Shown in pieces: positions 1-8,647 of a stretch of DNA of 40,401 nt; the stretch's first letter is position 1; the number at the start of each line of letters is the position of its first letter. The notes below the pieces were generated by a model. The model had not been told where the DNA came from, searched no databases, and saw only the letters and a program-made list of their open reading frames with translations. This DNA is from Candidatus Poribacteria bacterium. GTDB taxonomy: Bacteria; Poribacteria; WGA-4E; WGA-3G. The position numbers and the translations under genes were made by a program. The stretch is taken from NCBI GenBank assembly GCA_012270795.1, contig JAAXHO010000212.1:3951-44351 (forward strand), read 5' to 3'.

Positions 1-15
1 GGTCGCTCCTACCAG
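1..15. repeat. Half copy of the GGTCGCTCCTAC hairpin repeat at window edge
   Basis: The first bases match the right arm of the palindromic repeat seen complete at 7170-7211 and in variant form at 10061-10101 and 35517-35557. The left arm would lie outside the window. It sits just upstream of the molybdo-hydroxylase operon. Confidence 0.7.
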
Positions 16-79
16 AACATTTTGACAAATGGTATCTTATTTCTTAGAAATGGTATTACATTGATAAAGGAGGGAAGGT

Positions 80-718
80 ATGTCAGAAAAAGAGAAAAAA
101 CAGAGTACCAATATCTCGCGTCGCAGTTTCTTGAAGGGTGTCGGTACAGGAACCGTCGCTGCAACAGTTGTCCCCGCTATCTTGGTCGGTGATGCAGAAA
201 AAGCAGAGGCACAAACCGATGACACAATCTCCACAGCACAAATTCAATTGGCAATCAATGAACAGAAATACACAATTGAAGTGGAAGCACGTACCACACT
301 GTTATCAGTATTGCGTGACGGAATTGATACAAATGGAAACAGTGTTGATCTGACCGGAGCAAAACTTATCTGTGACAGAGGAGAATGTGGGGGATGCACC
401 GTCTTAGTTGATGGAAAACCTATATATGCCTGCATGATGCTGGCAATGGACGCACAGGGAAAGCAAATAACAACCGTAGAAGGTATTGCAGACGGGAACA
501 CACTCCATCCAGTACAAGAGGCATTTATTAAACATGATGCATTGATGTGCGGATTCTGCACACCCGGTTTCGTCGTATCCTCCGTTGCACTATTGAACGA
601 AAACAAGAAACCAACACTTGAAGAAATTAAGAACGGTTTATCTGGTAACACATGCCGATGCGGTACCTACCCGTTTATATTTGACGCAGTCGAAACCGCA
701 GCACAGAAAATGAAGTAA
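80..718 (+). CDS. Tat-exported 2Fe-2S subunit of a periplasmic molybdenum hydroxylase (PaoA/XdhC type)
   Basis: This is the small iron-sulfur subunit of a xanthine dehydrogenase/aldehyde oxidoreductase family enzyme; it passes electrons from the molybdenum site towards FAD. A twin-arginine signal (SRRSFLKG, residues 13-20) precedes a hydrophobic stretch, so the folded complex is probably exported. The plant-ferredoxin-type cluster has C98, C103, C106 and C118; the helical second cluster has C157, C160, C192 and C194, so both 2Fe-2S sites are complete. A strong Shine-Dalgarno (AAAGGAGGG) precedes the ATG. The Moco and FAD subunits follow in the same direction. A Tat-tagged FeS subunit with separate Moco and FAD subunits resembles E. 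coli PaoABC, an aldehyde oxidoreductase; the substrate here cannot be read from sequence. Confidence 0.93.
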   Translation: MSEKEKKQSTNISRRSFLKGVGTGTVAATVVPAILVGDAEKAEAQTDDTISTAQIQLAINEQKYTIEVEARTTLLSVLRDGIDTNGNSVDLTGAKLICDRGECGGCTVLVDGKPIYACMMLAMDAQGKQITTVEGIADGNTLHPVQEAFIKHDALMCGFCTPGFVVSSVALLNENKKPTLEEIKNGLSGNTCRCGTYPFIFDAVETAAQKMK

Positions 719-778
719 ATGCTACAACCCTATCAGTTAAACATTATGAACGCATTATGATATAAAAAGGAGAAACAG

Positions 779-2899
779 ATGGCATCATGGGGAGAAGCAA
801 GTCAATCTCGACTTATTGGGAAGCGGATTACACGCTTGTCCGGTAAGGATAAAGTTACAGGAAAAGCAAAGTATACTTATGACATAAATCGACCAGGATT
901 GTTATATGCTCGTATTTTACGTTCTGAAGTCGCCCATGCGGTTGTTCTTGAACTGGATCTGAGTCGTGCCGAAGAACTGCCCGGTGTACATGCAGTATTA
1001 CCACTCACTGAAGCTGGAAGAAAACTCCGGTATCAAGGGCAGGAGATCGCTGCTGTTGCCGCTGAAACTGACGATATCGCAAAAGACGCACTTCGGTTAA
1101 TATATGTTGATTTGGAAGAGCAACCCTTTGTGGTAACAGAAGCAGATGCAATGGCTGAAGGAGCACCGCAGATACGGGATGATTGGCAAGGAAACAGAAG
1201 CAATCCAGGAATAAATGAACAAGGCGACGTAGACGCAGGGTTTTCTGAGGCAGCGGTAACAGTGGAAGCAACATACCACACGCCTGTCCAAACACATGTT
1301 TGCTTAGAAACACACGGACACGTCGCAGAATGGAGAGGCGAGGACTTTCTCACTGTCTGGGCTTCAACACAAGCGGTTTTTGGGGTACGGAACGACCTTT
1401 CAAGACGTTTTGAACTACCAGCGAACCAAGTCAGAGTTATTACAGAACACATGGGAGGCGGTTTCGGTAGTAAATTCGGCCCTGGCGTAGAAGGACACAC
1501 CGCAGCACAATTGGCAAAAATAACCAAAAGACCTGTAAAACTGATGCTGACTCGAAAGGCTGAGCATCTCGTCGCAGGAAACAGACCCTCAATGACACAG
1601 CATGTGAAGGCAGGTGCAACAAAGGACGGCCGCCTCATCGCTTATGATATGAAAGGATATGGAACTGGTGGGATTTCCAGTGGTGCTGGATTCCAAGCAC
1701 CTTATGTCTACCACGTTGAAAATCAGAGAACTGAACGATTCAACGTCGCTACCAACGCTGGTAACCAACGCGCTATGCGAGCCCCAGGACACCCCCAAGG
1801 GGCATTTGCAATGGATTCGTTGATGGACGAACTCGCTGAAAAACTCGGTATGAATCCGCTTGAGTTTCGGAGAATCAACGATTCAAACGAGGTGCGACAA
1901 GCACAATACACCCTCGGTGCACAAGAAATCGGATGGCACAGACGTAACAACGTCCCCGGTTCCGGTACAGGAATTAAAAAACGGGGTATGGGTGTCGGCA
2001 GCGGTCAATGGGGTGGCGGCGGCGGTAGAGGCACGCAAGCACGCGTCACTATAAATCCCGATGGTACAGTAGAAGCAGTTACCGGAACACAAGACATCGG
2101 TACTGGTATCCGAACTGCAATTGCAATTATCGTTGCGGAAGAATTCGGTCTTGAACCAACAGAAATCGCTGTCCAAATTGGAGATAGCGGCCCAGGACTT
2201 CCCTCCGGTGGAAGTGGCGGCAGCCAGACGACAGCATCTGTTGCACCCGTAATCAAAACCGCAGCTGCTGCAGCAAAACAGAAACTGTTCGAAACCGTCG
2301 CACCTTTACTTCAAACAACGGTTGATGACCTTCGTATCGGTAAAGGCACTATCTACGTAGCATCTGACAGAACACAGACGATCACATGGAAACAGACAAC
2401 CGGACTACTTGGCATGGAAAGTATCACAGAAAGTGGAAATTGGGACCAAGAACTCCGACAAGGTGGTGTCGCTGGCACACAGTTCGCTGAAGTAGAAGTT
2501 GATACTCAAACCGGTCATGTTAAAGTTTTAAAAATTGTCGCTGTTCAAGACTGTGGATTAGCTATTAACAGATTAACCACCGAAAGTCAGATCAACGGTG
2601 GAGTTATTATGGGTTTAGGACAGACACTGCTTGAAGAACGAATTATGGACCCACTCACTGGTAGAATGCTTAACGCAAACCTTGAGGATTACAAAGTACC
2701 TGGAACCTATGAGATACCTGAAATCAAGTCAATTGTGTTTGATACACACCGTAAGGTTACGGGAGTCGGGGAGCCACCTTGTATTCCTACACTCGGGGCA
2801 ATCGCTAATGCTGTATATAATGCAATCGGTGTCCGTATTCGCGAACTGCCGATCACACCTGATAAAGTCCTAACCGCACTTGCTCAAAAGAAAGCATAA
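779..2899 (+). CDS. Molybdopterin-binding subunit of xanthine dehydrogenase/aldehyde oxidoreductase family
   Basis: This 706-residue protein is the catalytic subunit that carries the molybdenum cofactor and hydroxylates an aldehyde or N-heterocycle. The N-terminal a/b-hammerhead region (GKDKVTGKAKYTYDI) is followed by the Moco-binding domains with the family motif GGGFGSK and, near the C-terminus, GVGEPP, which holds the catalytic glutamate. The protein has no signal peptide of its own, as expected if it is carried across the membrane with the Tat-tagged FeS subunit. Length is normal for a split large subunit. A glycine-rich stretch (WGGGGGRGTQ) follows the middle domain. An AAAAGGAG Shine-Dalgarno lies just upstream of ATG 779. 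It is followed 11 bases later by the FAD subunit. Confidence 0.93.
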   Translation: MASWGEASQSRLIGKRITRLSGKDKVTGKAKYTYDINRPGLLYARILRSEVAHAVVLELDLSRAEELPGVHAVLPLTEAGRKLRYQGQEIAAVAAETDDIAKDALRLIYVDLEEQPFVVTEADAMAEGAPQIRDDWQGNRSNPGINEQGDVDAGFSEAAVTVEATYHTPVQTHVCLETHGHVAEWRGEDFLTVWASTQAVFGVRNDLSRRFELPANQVRVITEHMGGGFGSKFGPGVEGHTAAQLAKITKRPVKLMLTRKAEHLVAGNRPSMTQHVKAGATKDGRLIAYDMKGYGTGGISSGAGFQAPYVYHVENQRTERFNVATNAGNQRAMRAPGHPQGAFAMDSLMDELAEKLGMNPLEFRRINDSNEVRQAQYTLGAQEIGWHRRNNVPGSGTGIKKRGMGVGSGQWGGGGGRGTQARVTINPDGTVEAVTGTQDIGTGIRTAIAIIVAEEFGLEPTEIAVQIGDSGPGLPSGGSGGSQTTASVAPVIKTAAAAAKQKLFETVAPLLQTTVDDLRIGKGTIYVASDRTQTITWKQTTGLLGMESITESGNWDQELRQGGVAGTQFAEVEVDTQTGHVKVLKIVAVQDCGLAINRLTTESQINGGVIMGLGQTLLEERIMDPLTGRMLNANLEDYKVPGTYEIPEIKSIVFDTHRKVTGVGEPPCIPTLGAIANAVYNAIGVRIRELPITPDKVLTALAQKKA

Positions 2900-2910
2900 G
2901 GAGGGAGACA

Positions 2911-3891
2911 ATGGATACGTTTAGTTATGTCAATGCAACCAGTTTGAAACAGGTCACCTCATTGCTGAGTGATAGCGAATGGGGCGAAGTTATGCTGATC
3001 GCAGGTGGTACGGATCTGCTCAGTGAACTCAAGGAATACATTGAAACACCAAAGACACTGATTAACCTCAAGACTTTACCCGGTATGGATAGTATCTCAT
3101 CTGACACATCGGGGCTAAAAATTGGTGCGTTGACCACAGTCGCTGAAATTGCCATGCACCCAACGATTCAACAGCACTATACCGTGCTTGCTCAGGCGGC
3201 AGCATCTGTTGCTACACCCCAGATAAGGAATGTTGGTACACTCGGTGGAAATCTATGCCAACGCCCGCGGTGCTGGTATTACCGTGATGAGACCGTCAAT
3301 TGTCTTAAGAAGGGGGGAGACATCTGCTATGCTGTTGATGGATTGAGTAAATACCATGCTATTCTCGGTGGAGATCCTGTCTACATTGTTCATCCATCAG
3401 ACATCGCCCCAGCATTGATCGCACTCAACGCAACACTCAAGATTACAGGACCTGACGGGGACAAAACCATGAAAGTTGAGGAATTCTTTACCTTACCTTC
3501 AGCAAACCCATTTCGGGAAAACGTGCTTGAACCGAATGAAATCGTTGTTGAAGTTGAGGTCCCCAAACCAAAACCGAACACCAAAAGTCTGTATCTGAAA
3601 GCACGTGAGAAAGGCGCGCCTGATTTCGCATTAGCAAGTGTTGCGGGTGTCTTTGAAATGAATGGGAAAACATGTCAATCTGCCAACGTTGTTCTCGGTG
3701 GGGTTGCTCCTGCACCCTGGCGTTCTGCTGAAGCCGAAACCGTGCTCACAGGTAAGACTATTAACGACTCAATCAGCATGAAGGCAGGCGAAGAAGCAGT
3801 CAAGGACGCACAACCTTTAGCAGATAACGAATATAAGGTGACACTCACACAGAATCTCATCAGTCGTGCAGCGATGATGGCAGTAAACTAA
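2911..3891 (+). CDS. FAD-binding subunit of the molybdenum hydroxylase, with four extra cysteines (PaoB/HcrB-like)
   Basis: This 326-residue CoxM/XdhB-family protein holds FAD and hands electrons to the acceptor. The FAD-binding segments AGGTDLL (residues 31-37) and IRNVGTLGGNL (105-115) are present, and the C-terminal CO-dehydrogenase flavoprotein domain follows. Four cysteines, C116, C121, C131 and C139, cluster in a loop directly after the second FAD motif (CQRPRCWYYR...C...C). In PaoB and 4-hydroxybenzoyl-CoA reductase beta subunits such a loop binds an extra 4Fe-4S cluster; that assignment here is inference. AAGGAGGGAGAC lies ahead of the ATG. It closes the three-subunit operon; no XdhC/PaoD-type maturation chaperone gene is adjacent. 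Confidence 0.9.
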   Translation: MDTFSYVNATSLKQVTSLLSDSEWGEVMLIAGGTDLLSELKEYIETPKTLINLKTLPGMDSISSDTSGLKIGALTTVAEIAMHPTIQQHYTVLAQAAASVATPQIRNVGTLGGNLCQRPRCWYYRDETVNCLKKGGDICYAVDGLSKYHAILGGDPVYIVHPSDIAPALIALNATLKITGPDGDKTMKVEEFFTLPSANPFRENVLEPNEIVVEVEVPKPKPNTKSLYLKAREKGAPDFALASVAGVFEMNGKTCQSANVVLGGVAPAPWRSAEAETVLTGKTINDSISMKAGEEAVKDAQPLADNEYKVTLTQNLISRAAMMAVN

Positions 3892-3904
3892 GGAGCGAAT
3901 AAAA

Positions 3905-4144
3905 ATGTTAGAAACAAAAACTCTTCCAATTCTCAATCGTCCAATTTGCCAGAACCTACGGACGAAGGCGATCTATATTCCCGGTGGCAACTTACAAAAC
4001 CTTGTTGTTGAGAACCCGGGAACGCATTATTGGTGCAACTGTACGATGCAGGTGGTCGGACCAGATGACGATTTTGTATCACCAAATGCATGTAAACAGT
4101 CGCGTTCCTGTTTTAGTCCAATCGGTGGAAAACCAGTTGTATAA
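3905..4144 (+). CDS. Small cysteine-containing protein, unknown function
   Basis: I do not recognise this 79-residue protein. It starts 13 bases after the FAD subunit with AAGGAGCG upstream, so it is probably translated from the same mRNA. It has no signal peptide or membrane segment. Five cysteines are present (one near residue 15, a CNC triplet in HYWCNCTMQVVG, and two in ACKQSRSCF), enough to bind a metal, but the pattern matches no motif I know. A role linked to the upstream oxidoreductase is suggested by position only. Confidence 0.6.
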   Translation: MLETKTLPILNRPICQNLRTKAIYIPGGNLQNLVVENPGTHYWCNCTMQVVGPDDDFVSPNACKQSRSCFSPIGGKPVV

Positions 4145-4177
4145 ACACAAAAACATAGTTATCATAAGTGCCTGATA

Positions 4178-4633
4178 ATGTTCCTGAAGCCTCTGATACA
4201 ATGGATACATGTGGGTTCTGTTGTCTTGATGATAGGGGGATTCTTCTTCTTCCGCGTTGTACTCATTCCAATTGCGAAACGGCAGACAGATGCGGATACG
4301 CTTATTTCATCTGCATTGAGACGTTTTAGTAGCATTGTTTGGTGTACACTCTTATCTGTGCTTATTTCGGGTTTGTACAACGTCGTCTCGTTCTTCAGAA
4401 CAGCTCGTAATCCTAACGTAGAATCCGTTATCTCCGATTATTCACTCTATATACTCGTTTTAGGTGTAAAATTCTTTCTCGTTTTTGTCATATACACACT
4501 TGCGATTATACTGACATTCCCATATCCTGTGTTTGAACCGGTCCAGAAAAAACCATCACCCTGGCTGAACGTTTTGATATTCTTTGCTTTGATTATAATT
4601 TTCCTGTCTGCTTTTTTACGTCGAATTGCTTAG
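4178..4633 (+). CDS. Four-helix integral membrane protein, CopD/DUF2269-like
   Basis: The 151-residue protein is almost entirely hydrophobic, with about four membrane helices. The opening segment WIHVGSVVLMIGGFFFFR resembles the first helix of CopD-like and related small membrane families, in which a histidine sits early in helix 1. Helices follow near residues 50-70, 90-115 and 130-147, with basic ends (FLRRIA). A specific function cannot be assigned. Its start lies 33 bases after the preceding small gene, so it could be the end of the same transcript. Confidence 0.65.
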   Translation: MFLKPLIQWIHVGSVVLMIGGFFFFRVVLIPIAKRQTDADTLISSALRRFSSIVWCTLLSVLISGLYNVVSFFRTARNPNVESVISDYSLYILVLGVKFFLVFVIYTLAIILTFPYPVFEPVQKKPSPWLNVLIFFALIIIFLSAFLRRIA

Positions 4634-4703
4634 ACAGTTAAACCTACATATTGAACTATAGTTTAGACAATTCTCATTTCGTTTAAAAGGAGAATTAGAA
4701 TAA

Positions 4704-5204
4704 ATGAACCGTTTAAACTTGATTTTTATGTTAGTCTCTTGTGTGTTTATGTCTTTCGGCATCGTTATGGCGCAGAAAGATGCTTCAGATGCAGAAATTC
4801 TTAGCGAAAGTGTAAAAATTGGTGGTAATGTTGTTGATAATTCCGTTGAACAGAACCCTATTGAGGGGGTAACGGTTACAATTATGCGTAGTGATGACGA
4901 AGCAATATTTACTGTGACAACCGATAAAGAAGGTAATTTTGAGAAGACGAATCTGGAGCCAGGACGTTACTTCATTAGTTATGCTAAAGATGGTTATGAA
5001 GAAAGGTTCGGTAAATCAAGGTTTGTCGCAGCTGGTGTTGAAGTATATGACCGAATCATATTGAGAAAAAAAGATAATATCATCTCCTTTTTTAAGAAGT
5101 ACGATTTCGTCTTGTGGCCATTAATTATCCCTTCTGTTATAGGATTAGTCTTTTTTGTTGTAGTATTAGTTTTTATTATAGTGATTTATAGGAAGATGTC
5201 ATAA
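4704..5204 (+). CDS. Secreted/anchored carboxypeptidase-regulatory-like domain protein
   Basis: The 166-residue protein has an N-terminal signal peptide (MNRLNLIFMLVSCVFMSFG...MAQ), one beta-sandwich of the carboxypeptidase regulatory-like type (residues about 35-110, with NPIEGVTVTIMR and DKEGNFEKTNLEPGRYFISY) and a C-terminal transmembrane helix (about 135-162) followed by a short basic tail. It should be anchored in the inner membrane with its domain outside. AAAAGGAG precedes the ATG. Its stop codon overlaps by 6 bases the stop of the convergent hydantoinase gene. Such domains are structural; no enzyme domain is attached. Confidence 0.75.
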   Translation: MNRLNLIFMLVSCVFMSFGIVMAQKDASDAEILSESVKIGGNVVDNSVEQNPIEGVTVTIMRSDDEAIFTVTTDKEGNFEKTNLEPGRYFISYAKDGYEERFGKSRFVAAGVEVYDRIILRKKDNIISFFKKYDFVLWPLIIPSVIGLVFFVVVLVFIIVIYRKMS

Positions 5205-6782
5205 ACTTTTTCCTTTTGTTTTTCCATAACCACCGCCACCAGGTGTTTCAATCTGTATCACATCACCTTTATTTGCAGAAAAAGTTACTTTTCCTGCAAG
5301 TGGATGTTCTTTGCCATCATGTATAAGCACGTTTCGTCCTAACTTACCAGAATCAGCATCTTGTAAACCATAAGGATGATACTTGCGACGTTCCGTAAGA
5401 AGCGTTACCTCAGCATCCGTAAGAACACGAATGGATCGCACAACACCAGCACCGCCTTTATATTCACCTGCTCCACCACTGCCATGGCGGATTGCATACT
5501 GTTCCACTTGCATCGGATAACTTGTCTCAATTGTCTCAATAGGTGTGTTCATAGTATTTGTCATGTGTGTATGGATAGCATCAATCCCATCACAAGTGGG
5601 ACGTGCTCCCATCCCACCAGCAATCGTTTCATAGTAGGTAAAATCGCTACCACGCGTGTTGTCATATCCACCGACAGTGATATTGTTCATTGTTCCAGAA
5701 CTTGCAGCGGGTATCTTTTCGGGACATGCCTTTGCCAAAGCACCAAACAGCACATCAACGATTCGTTGTGATGTCTCAACATTTCCACCAGCAACAGCAG
5801 ATGGAAACTTTGCATTGATAACACTCCCCTCAGGGGCAATGATCTTGATGGGTGCCATACAACCGGCGTTAGATGGTACATCAACCCCAGCGACACAACG
5901 GAACGTATAGAATACTGCTGAGACAGTGATAGCGTAAATTGCATTTACTGAACCTTTTACCTGCTCTGATGTTCCCGTAAAGTCAACAACAGCGGAGTCA
6001 CCACTGATTTCAATTGCAACCCGTATTTCTATCGGGGCATCAGAAATACCGTCGTTATCCATGAAATCAGAGTAAGTATAAACACCGTCAGGAATCTCGC
6101 GTAAAAATGACTTCACCATTCTGCTGGAATAGTCGCAAAGTTCCTGCATATATGTCTGAATTTCTGAGATGCCGTATTTTGCTACGATTTCTTGCAATCT
6201 GCGTTCACCTATTCGGTTTGCTGCAAGCTGAGCTTCCATATCTCCCTTGCGTTCAGTTGGTGTTCGTACGTTTGAAAGAATTAATTCCCACAGATCGGTG
6301 TCCAATTCCCCGCGACGAACAAGCTTTACAGGTGGAATACGAATACCTTCTTGAATGACGCTTGTTGATAAGGGCATGGAACCTGGTGTCATACCTCCGA
6401 CATCCGCATGATGTGCACGGTTTGCGACATAAAACGTTGGACGACCTGATGTTTCTTCTCCAAACACAGGTGCTACTAAAGTAATATCTGGTAAGTGTGT
6501 GCCACCACGATATGGATCGTTCAGTATAATCATATCTCCACATTCCATATCGGTATGTTCAATAGCCGCTAACACCGATAAAGGCATTGATCCCAGATGC
6601 ACGGGTATATGTGCAGCCTGTGCGATCATCTGACCTGACGCATCAAAGACAGCACATGAAAAGTCAAGTCGTTCCTTAATGTTCGGAGAAAAGGCGGTTC
6701 GTTGTAACGTAACACCCATCTCTTCCGATACTGAGGTTAATATATTCTTATATAATTCTAATTTTATTGGATCAAAGTTCAT
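5199..6782 (-). CDS. Hydantoinase B/5-oxoprolinase family protein (HyuB)
   Basis: This 527-residue protein is a full-length hydantoinase/oxoprolinase B subunit: the N-terminus (FDPIKLELYKNILTSVSEEM) and the conserved ILNDPYRGGTHLPDIT segment are typical, as is the glycine-rich end (ETPGGGGYG). The family performs ATP-dependent ring opening of hydantoins or 5-oxoproline, or acetone/acetophenone carboxylation, normally together with a HyuA subunit. No HyuA gene is in this window, which is unusual because the two are commonly adjacent. It is convergent with the preceding small gene, sharing six bases at the stops. The upstream side opens on a large repeat block. Confidence 0.9.
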   Translation of the reverse strand: MNFDPIKLELYKNILTSVSEEMGVTLQRTAFSPNIKERLDFSCAVFDASGQMIAQAAHIPVHLGSMPLSVLAAIEHTDMECGDMIILNDPYRGGTHLPDITLVAPVFGEETSGRPTFYVANRAHHADVGGMTPGSMPLSTSVIQEGIRIPPVKLVRRGELDTDLWELILSNVRTPTERKGDMEAQLAANRIGERRLQEIVAKYGISEIQTYMQELCDYSSRMVKSFLREIPDGVYTYSDFMDNDGISDAPIEIRVAIEISGDSAVVDFTGTSEQVKGSVNAIYAITVSAVFYTFRCVAGVDVPSNAGCMAPIKIIAPEGSVINAKFPSAVAGGNVETSQRIVDVLFGALAKACPEKIPAASSGTMNNITVGGYDNTRGSDFTYYETIAGGMGARPTCDGIDAIHTHMTNTMNTPIETIETSYPMQVEQYAIRHGSGGAGEYKGGAGVVRSIRVLTDAEVTLLTERRKYHPYGLQDADSGKLGRNVLIHDGKEHPLAGKVTFSANKGDVIQIETPGGGGYGKTKGKSL

Positions 6783-6971
6783 ATTTTTTCTCTGTATATT
6801 AATTTTGATGCAAGAGTTAGTTATATTCTAACACTTACACCAATAACTTACAAGTAAAACAAGTATGTTGGCCAGAGGGCATTCAATTGTCGGGTTTTGC
6901 GGATTTGGGTTCGGAATCGCGGAATTCTCGGATTTCACGGTGTGCTTCAAAATCACGGAATGCGCGGAGTA

Positions 6972-7478
6972 CACGGAAAAGACCGCTGCCACGGATCGTC
7001 TTGCTTATTTATGGGTTATTCTTTGCAATAAATGTTCATGAGGGTGTCTTTTCCGTGCCTTCCGTGTAATCCGCGAATTCCGTGATTCCGCACACACGCC
7101 GTGTAATCCGCGATTCTGACAAAAAGGGTGACAAAAACTTTACACATCCGCATTAGCTACGGAGAGCCGGTAGGAGCGACCTCCCGGTCGCGACCGGGAG
7201 GTCGCTCCTACAGAAGATGGGGAAATTTGGGGTTGAAAACCCCTCCTACAAGAGTACATTTTGACAATTGAATGCCTCTGCACGGCATTCGGGTATGTAA
7301 AGTTTTTGGCATCCAGAATCGCGGATTTCCCGGAATGCGCGGAGGGCGCGGCGTGTGCGCGGAATCGCGGAATGCGCGGAATTCACGGAAGACGCGGAAA
7401 AGACATCCCCATGAACATTTATTGCAAAGAATAACCCATAAATAAGCAAGACGATCCGTGGCAGCGGTCTTTTCCGTG
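6972..7478. repeat. Roughly 85-bp inverted repeat pair with 335-bp spacer
   Basis: The left arm 6972-7057 begins CACGGAAAAGACCGCTGCC and reads through CTTGCTTATTTATGGG to TTTTCCGTG. The right arm 7393-7478 is its near-exact reverse complement (one or two differences by eye). The spacer contains the 42-bp palindrome. The whole could extrude as a very large cruciform or represent a non-autonomous mobile element. Confidence 0.85.
7170..7211. repeat. Perfect 42-bp palindrome (GTAGGAGCGACC family)
   Basis: GTAGGAGCGACCTCCCGGTC is followed by its exact reverse complement, with a CGCG-containing centre and no loop. The family recurs at 1-15 (half), 10061-10101, 35517-35557 and, degenerate, 35562-35596. 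In RNA it would make a very stable GC-rich hairpin. Confidence 0.95.
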
Positions 7479-7549
7479 TCCTCCGTGCATTCCGCGATTC
7501 AGACACAAAGAGTGACAAAAACTTTACCCACCCGGCATTCAATTAGACA

Positions 7550-7578
7550 TTGAAATAATTATAGTTGTGTGGTATAAT
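7550..7578 (+). promoter_or_regulatory. Sigma-70-type promoter for the aldo/keto reductase gene
   Basis: TTGAAA at 7550-7555 and TATAAT at 7573-7578 are separated by exactly 17 bases. They lie about 85 bases before the reductase start and immediately after the repeat block. Confidence 0.7.
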
Positions 7579-7661
7579 CTTTGATGTTTATAATAACACT
7601 GAAAAATAGCAAAATGGATTCTAATTGATAATAATAAAAGAGAGTTGAGGATGCTGATTCT

Positions 7662-8594
7662 ATGAAGCGAATAAAGATTCCCGGCGTTGACCAAGAGATT
7701 TCACAACTCATTCTGGGAACAATGATGTATTCACCTGCCCAATATGAACATAGCACTAAAATGCTTGATACGTTCTTTGAAGCAGGTGGAAATACACTGG
7801 ACACTGCACACATATATGGTGGAGGGAACAGCGAGAAGTTAATCGGTCTCTGGATGAAGGAACGTGGTAATCGTGAAGAGGTGTTTCTAATAGATAAAGG
7901 GGGGCATCCACAAGGGGGAATTCCTAACCGCGTGTCTCCAGAATACATAAAACTGGACCTTGATGAAAACTTAACACGACTTGATACCGATTACATTGAT
8001 CTCTATATGCTACATAGAGACGACCTGAACATGCCAGTAAACACAATAATAGATTACTTGAATGAAGAGATAGACTCAGGGCGAATCCGTGCCATTGCAG
8101 CTTCTAACTGGACACCTAAACGTATTGTTGAAGCCAATGCTTATGCAACAGAAAACAGACTCAACGGTTTTGTTGCATGTAGCAACAACATAAGTCTTGC
8201 AGTGCCGATGGAACCTATGTGGGGAGGATGCGTAAACGTTGACGAGGATGCACGACGGTGGCATATTGAAAGCCAATTTCCTCTCATGCCGTGGTCATCA
8301 CAGGCGCGCGGTTTTTTCAGCGGGGCATTCACACCTGACAAGCGAGATAATGGTGATATGGTTCGGGTCTATTACAATGACAACAACTTTGAAAGACTAT
8401 CACGTGCTAATAAATTAGGCGAAAAAAACGGGTTCTCTGCTATACAAGTGTCTCTGGCGTATTGTCTAAATCTTCCCTTTCCCATTTTCCCGATTGTTGG
8501 TCCTGCGAATTTAGATGAGATGAATTCTTCACTCGGTGCATTGAACCTCGATCTTTCAGACGATGAAATGGCATGGCTAAATCTTGAAACATAA
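7662..8594 (+). CDS. Aldo/keto reductase
   Basis: This 310-residue NAD(P)H-dependent oxidoreductase has the complete catalytic tetrad: D47 (NTLDTAHIYG), Y52, K79 (LIDKGG) and H118 (YMLHRDD). The C-terminal cofactor end (IVGPANLDEMNSSLGAL) matches the typical phosphate-binding segment. Length is standard. It lies alone behind a good promoter, with a purine-rich stretch (GAGTTGAGGA) upstream of the ATG. The substrate is not deducible; in sugar-degrading bacteria such enzymes often act on sugar-derived aldehydes or ketones. Confidence 0.92.
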   Translation: MKRIKIPGVDQEISQLILGTMMYSPAQYEHSTKMLDTFFEAGGNTLDTAHIYGGGNSEKLIGLWMKERGNREEVFLIDKGGHPQGGIPNRVSPEYIKLDLDENLTRLDTDYIDLYMLHRDDLNMPVNTIIDYLNEEIDSGRIRAIAASNWTPKRIVEANAYATENRLNGFVACSNNISLAVPMEPMWGGCVNVDEDARRWHIESQFPLMPWSSQARGFFSGAFTPDKRDNGDMVRVYYNDNNFERLSRANKLGEKNGFSAIQVSLAYCLNLPFPIFPIVGPANLDEMNSSLGALNLDLSDDEMAWLNLET

Positions 8595-8647
8595 AGAATA
8601 TAGATTCGTATGCATAATTTCGTTATGAGTAATAGGGAGGTACGACT

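Larger units (their letters stand above)
6783..7661. repeat. Gene-free block of nested inverted repeats
   Basis: No credible gene lies here. Many short words of the type CGCGGAAT, TCACGGAA and TTCCGTG alternate along the block. Long inverted copies lie at 6972-7057 and 7393-7478, a perfect 42-bp palindrome at 7170-7211, and a segment at 7229-7280 that recurs inverted at 40338-40391. A phrase GTGACAAAAACTTTAC occurs twice in the same direction (about 7130 and 7512). Open frames on either strand within the inverted copies encode the same peptide, which shows they are repeat artefacts. Confidence 0.85.

Noticed and set aside
3905-4144. Treating the small cysteine protein as a ferredoxin.
   Set aside because: The cysteine spacing (C...CxC...C...C) does not match any ferredoxin or rubredoxin pattern.
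6887-7542. Two open frames (plus 6887-7069, minus 7246-7542) that share an almost identical peptide, PRIVLLIYGLFFAINVH.
   Set aside because: They lie in the two arms of the inverted repeat, lack Shine-Dalgarno sequences and have no homology support; the similarity is that of the repeat itself.
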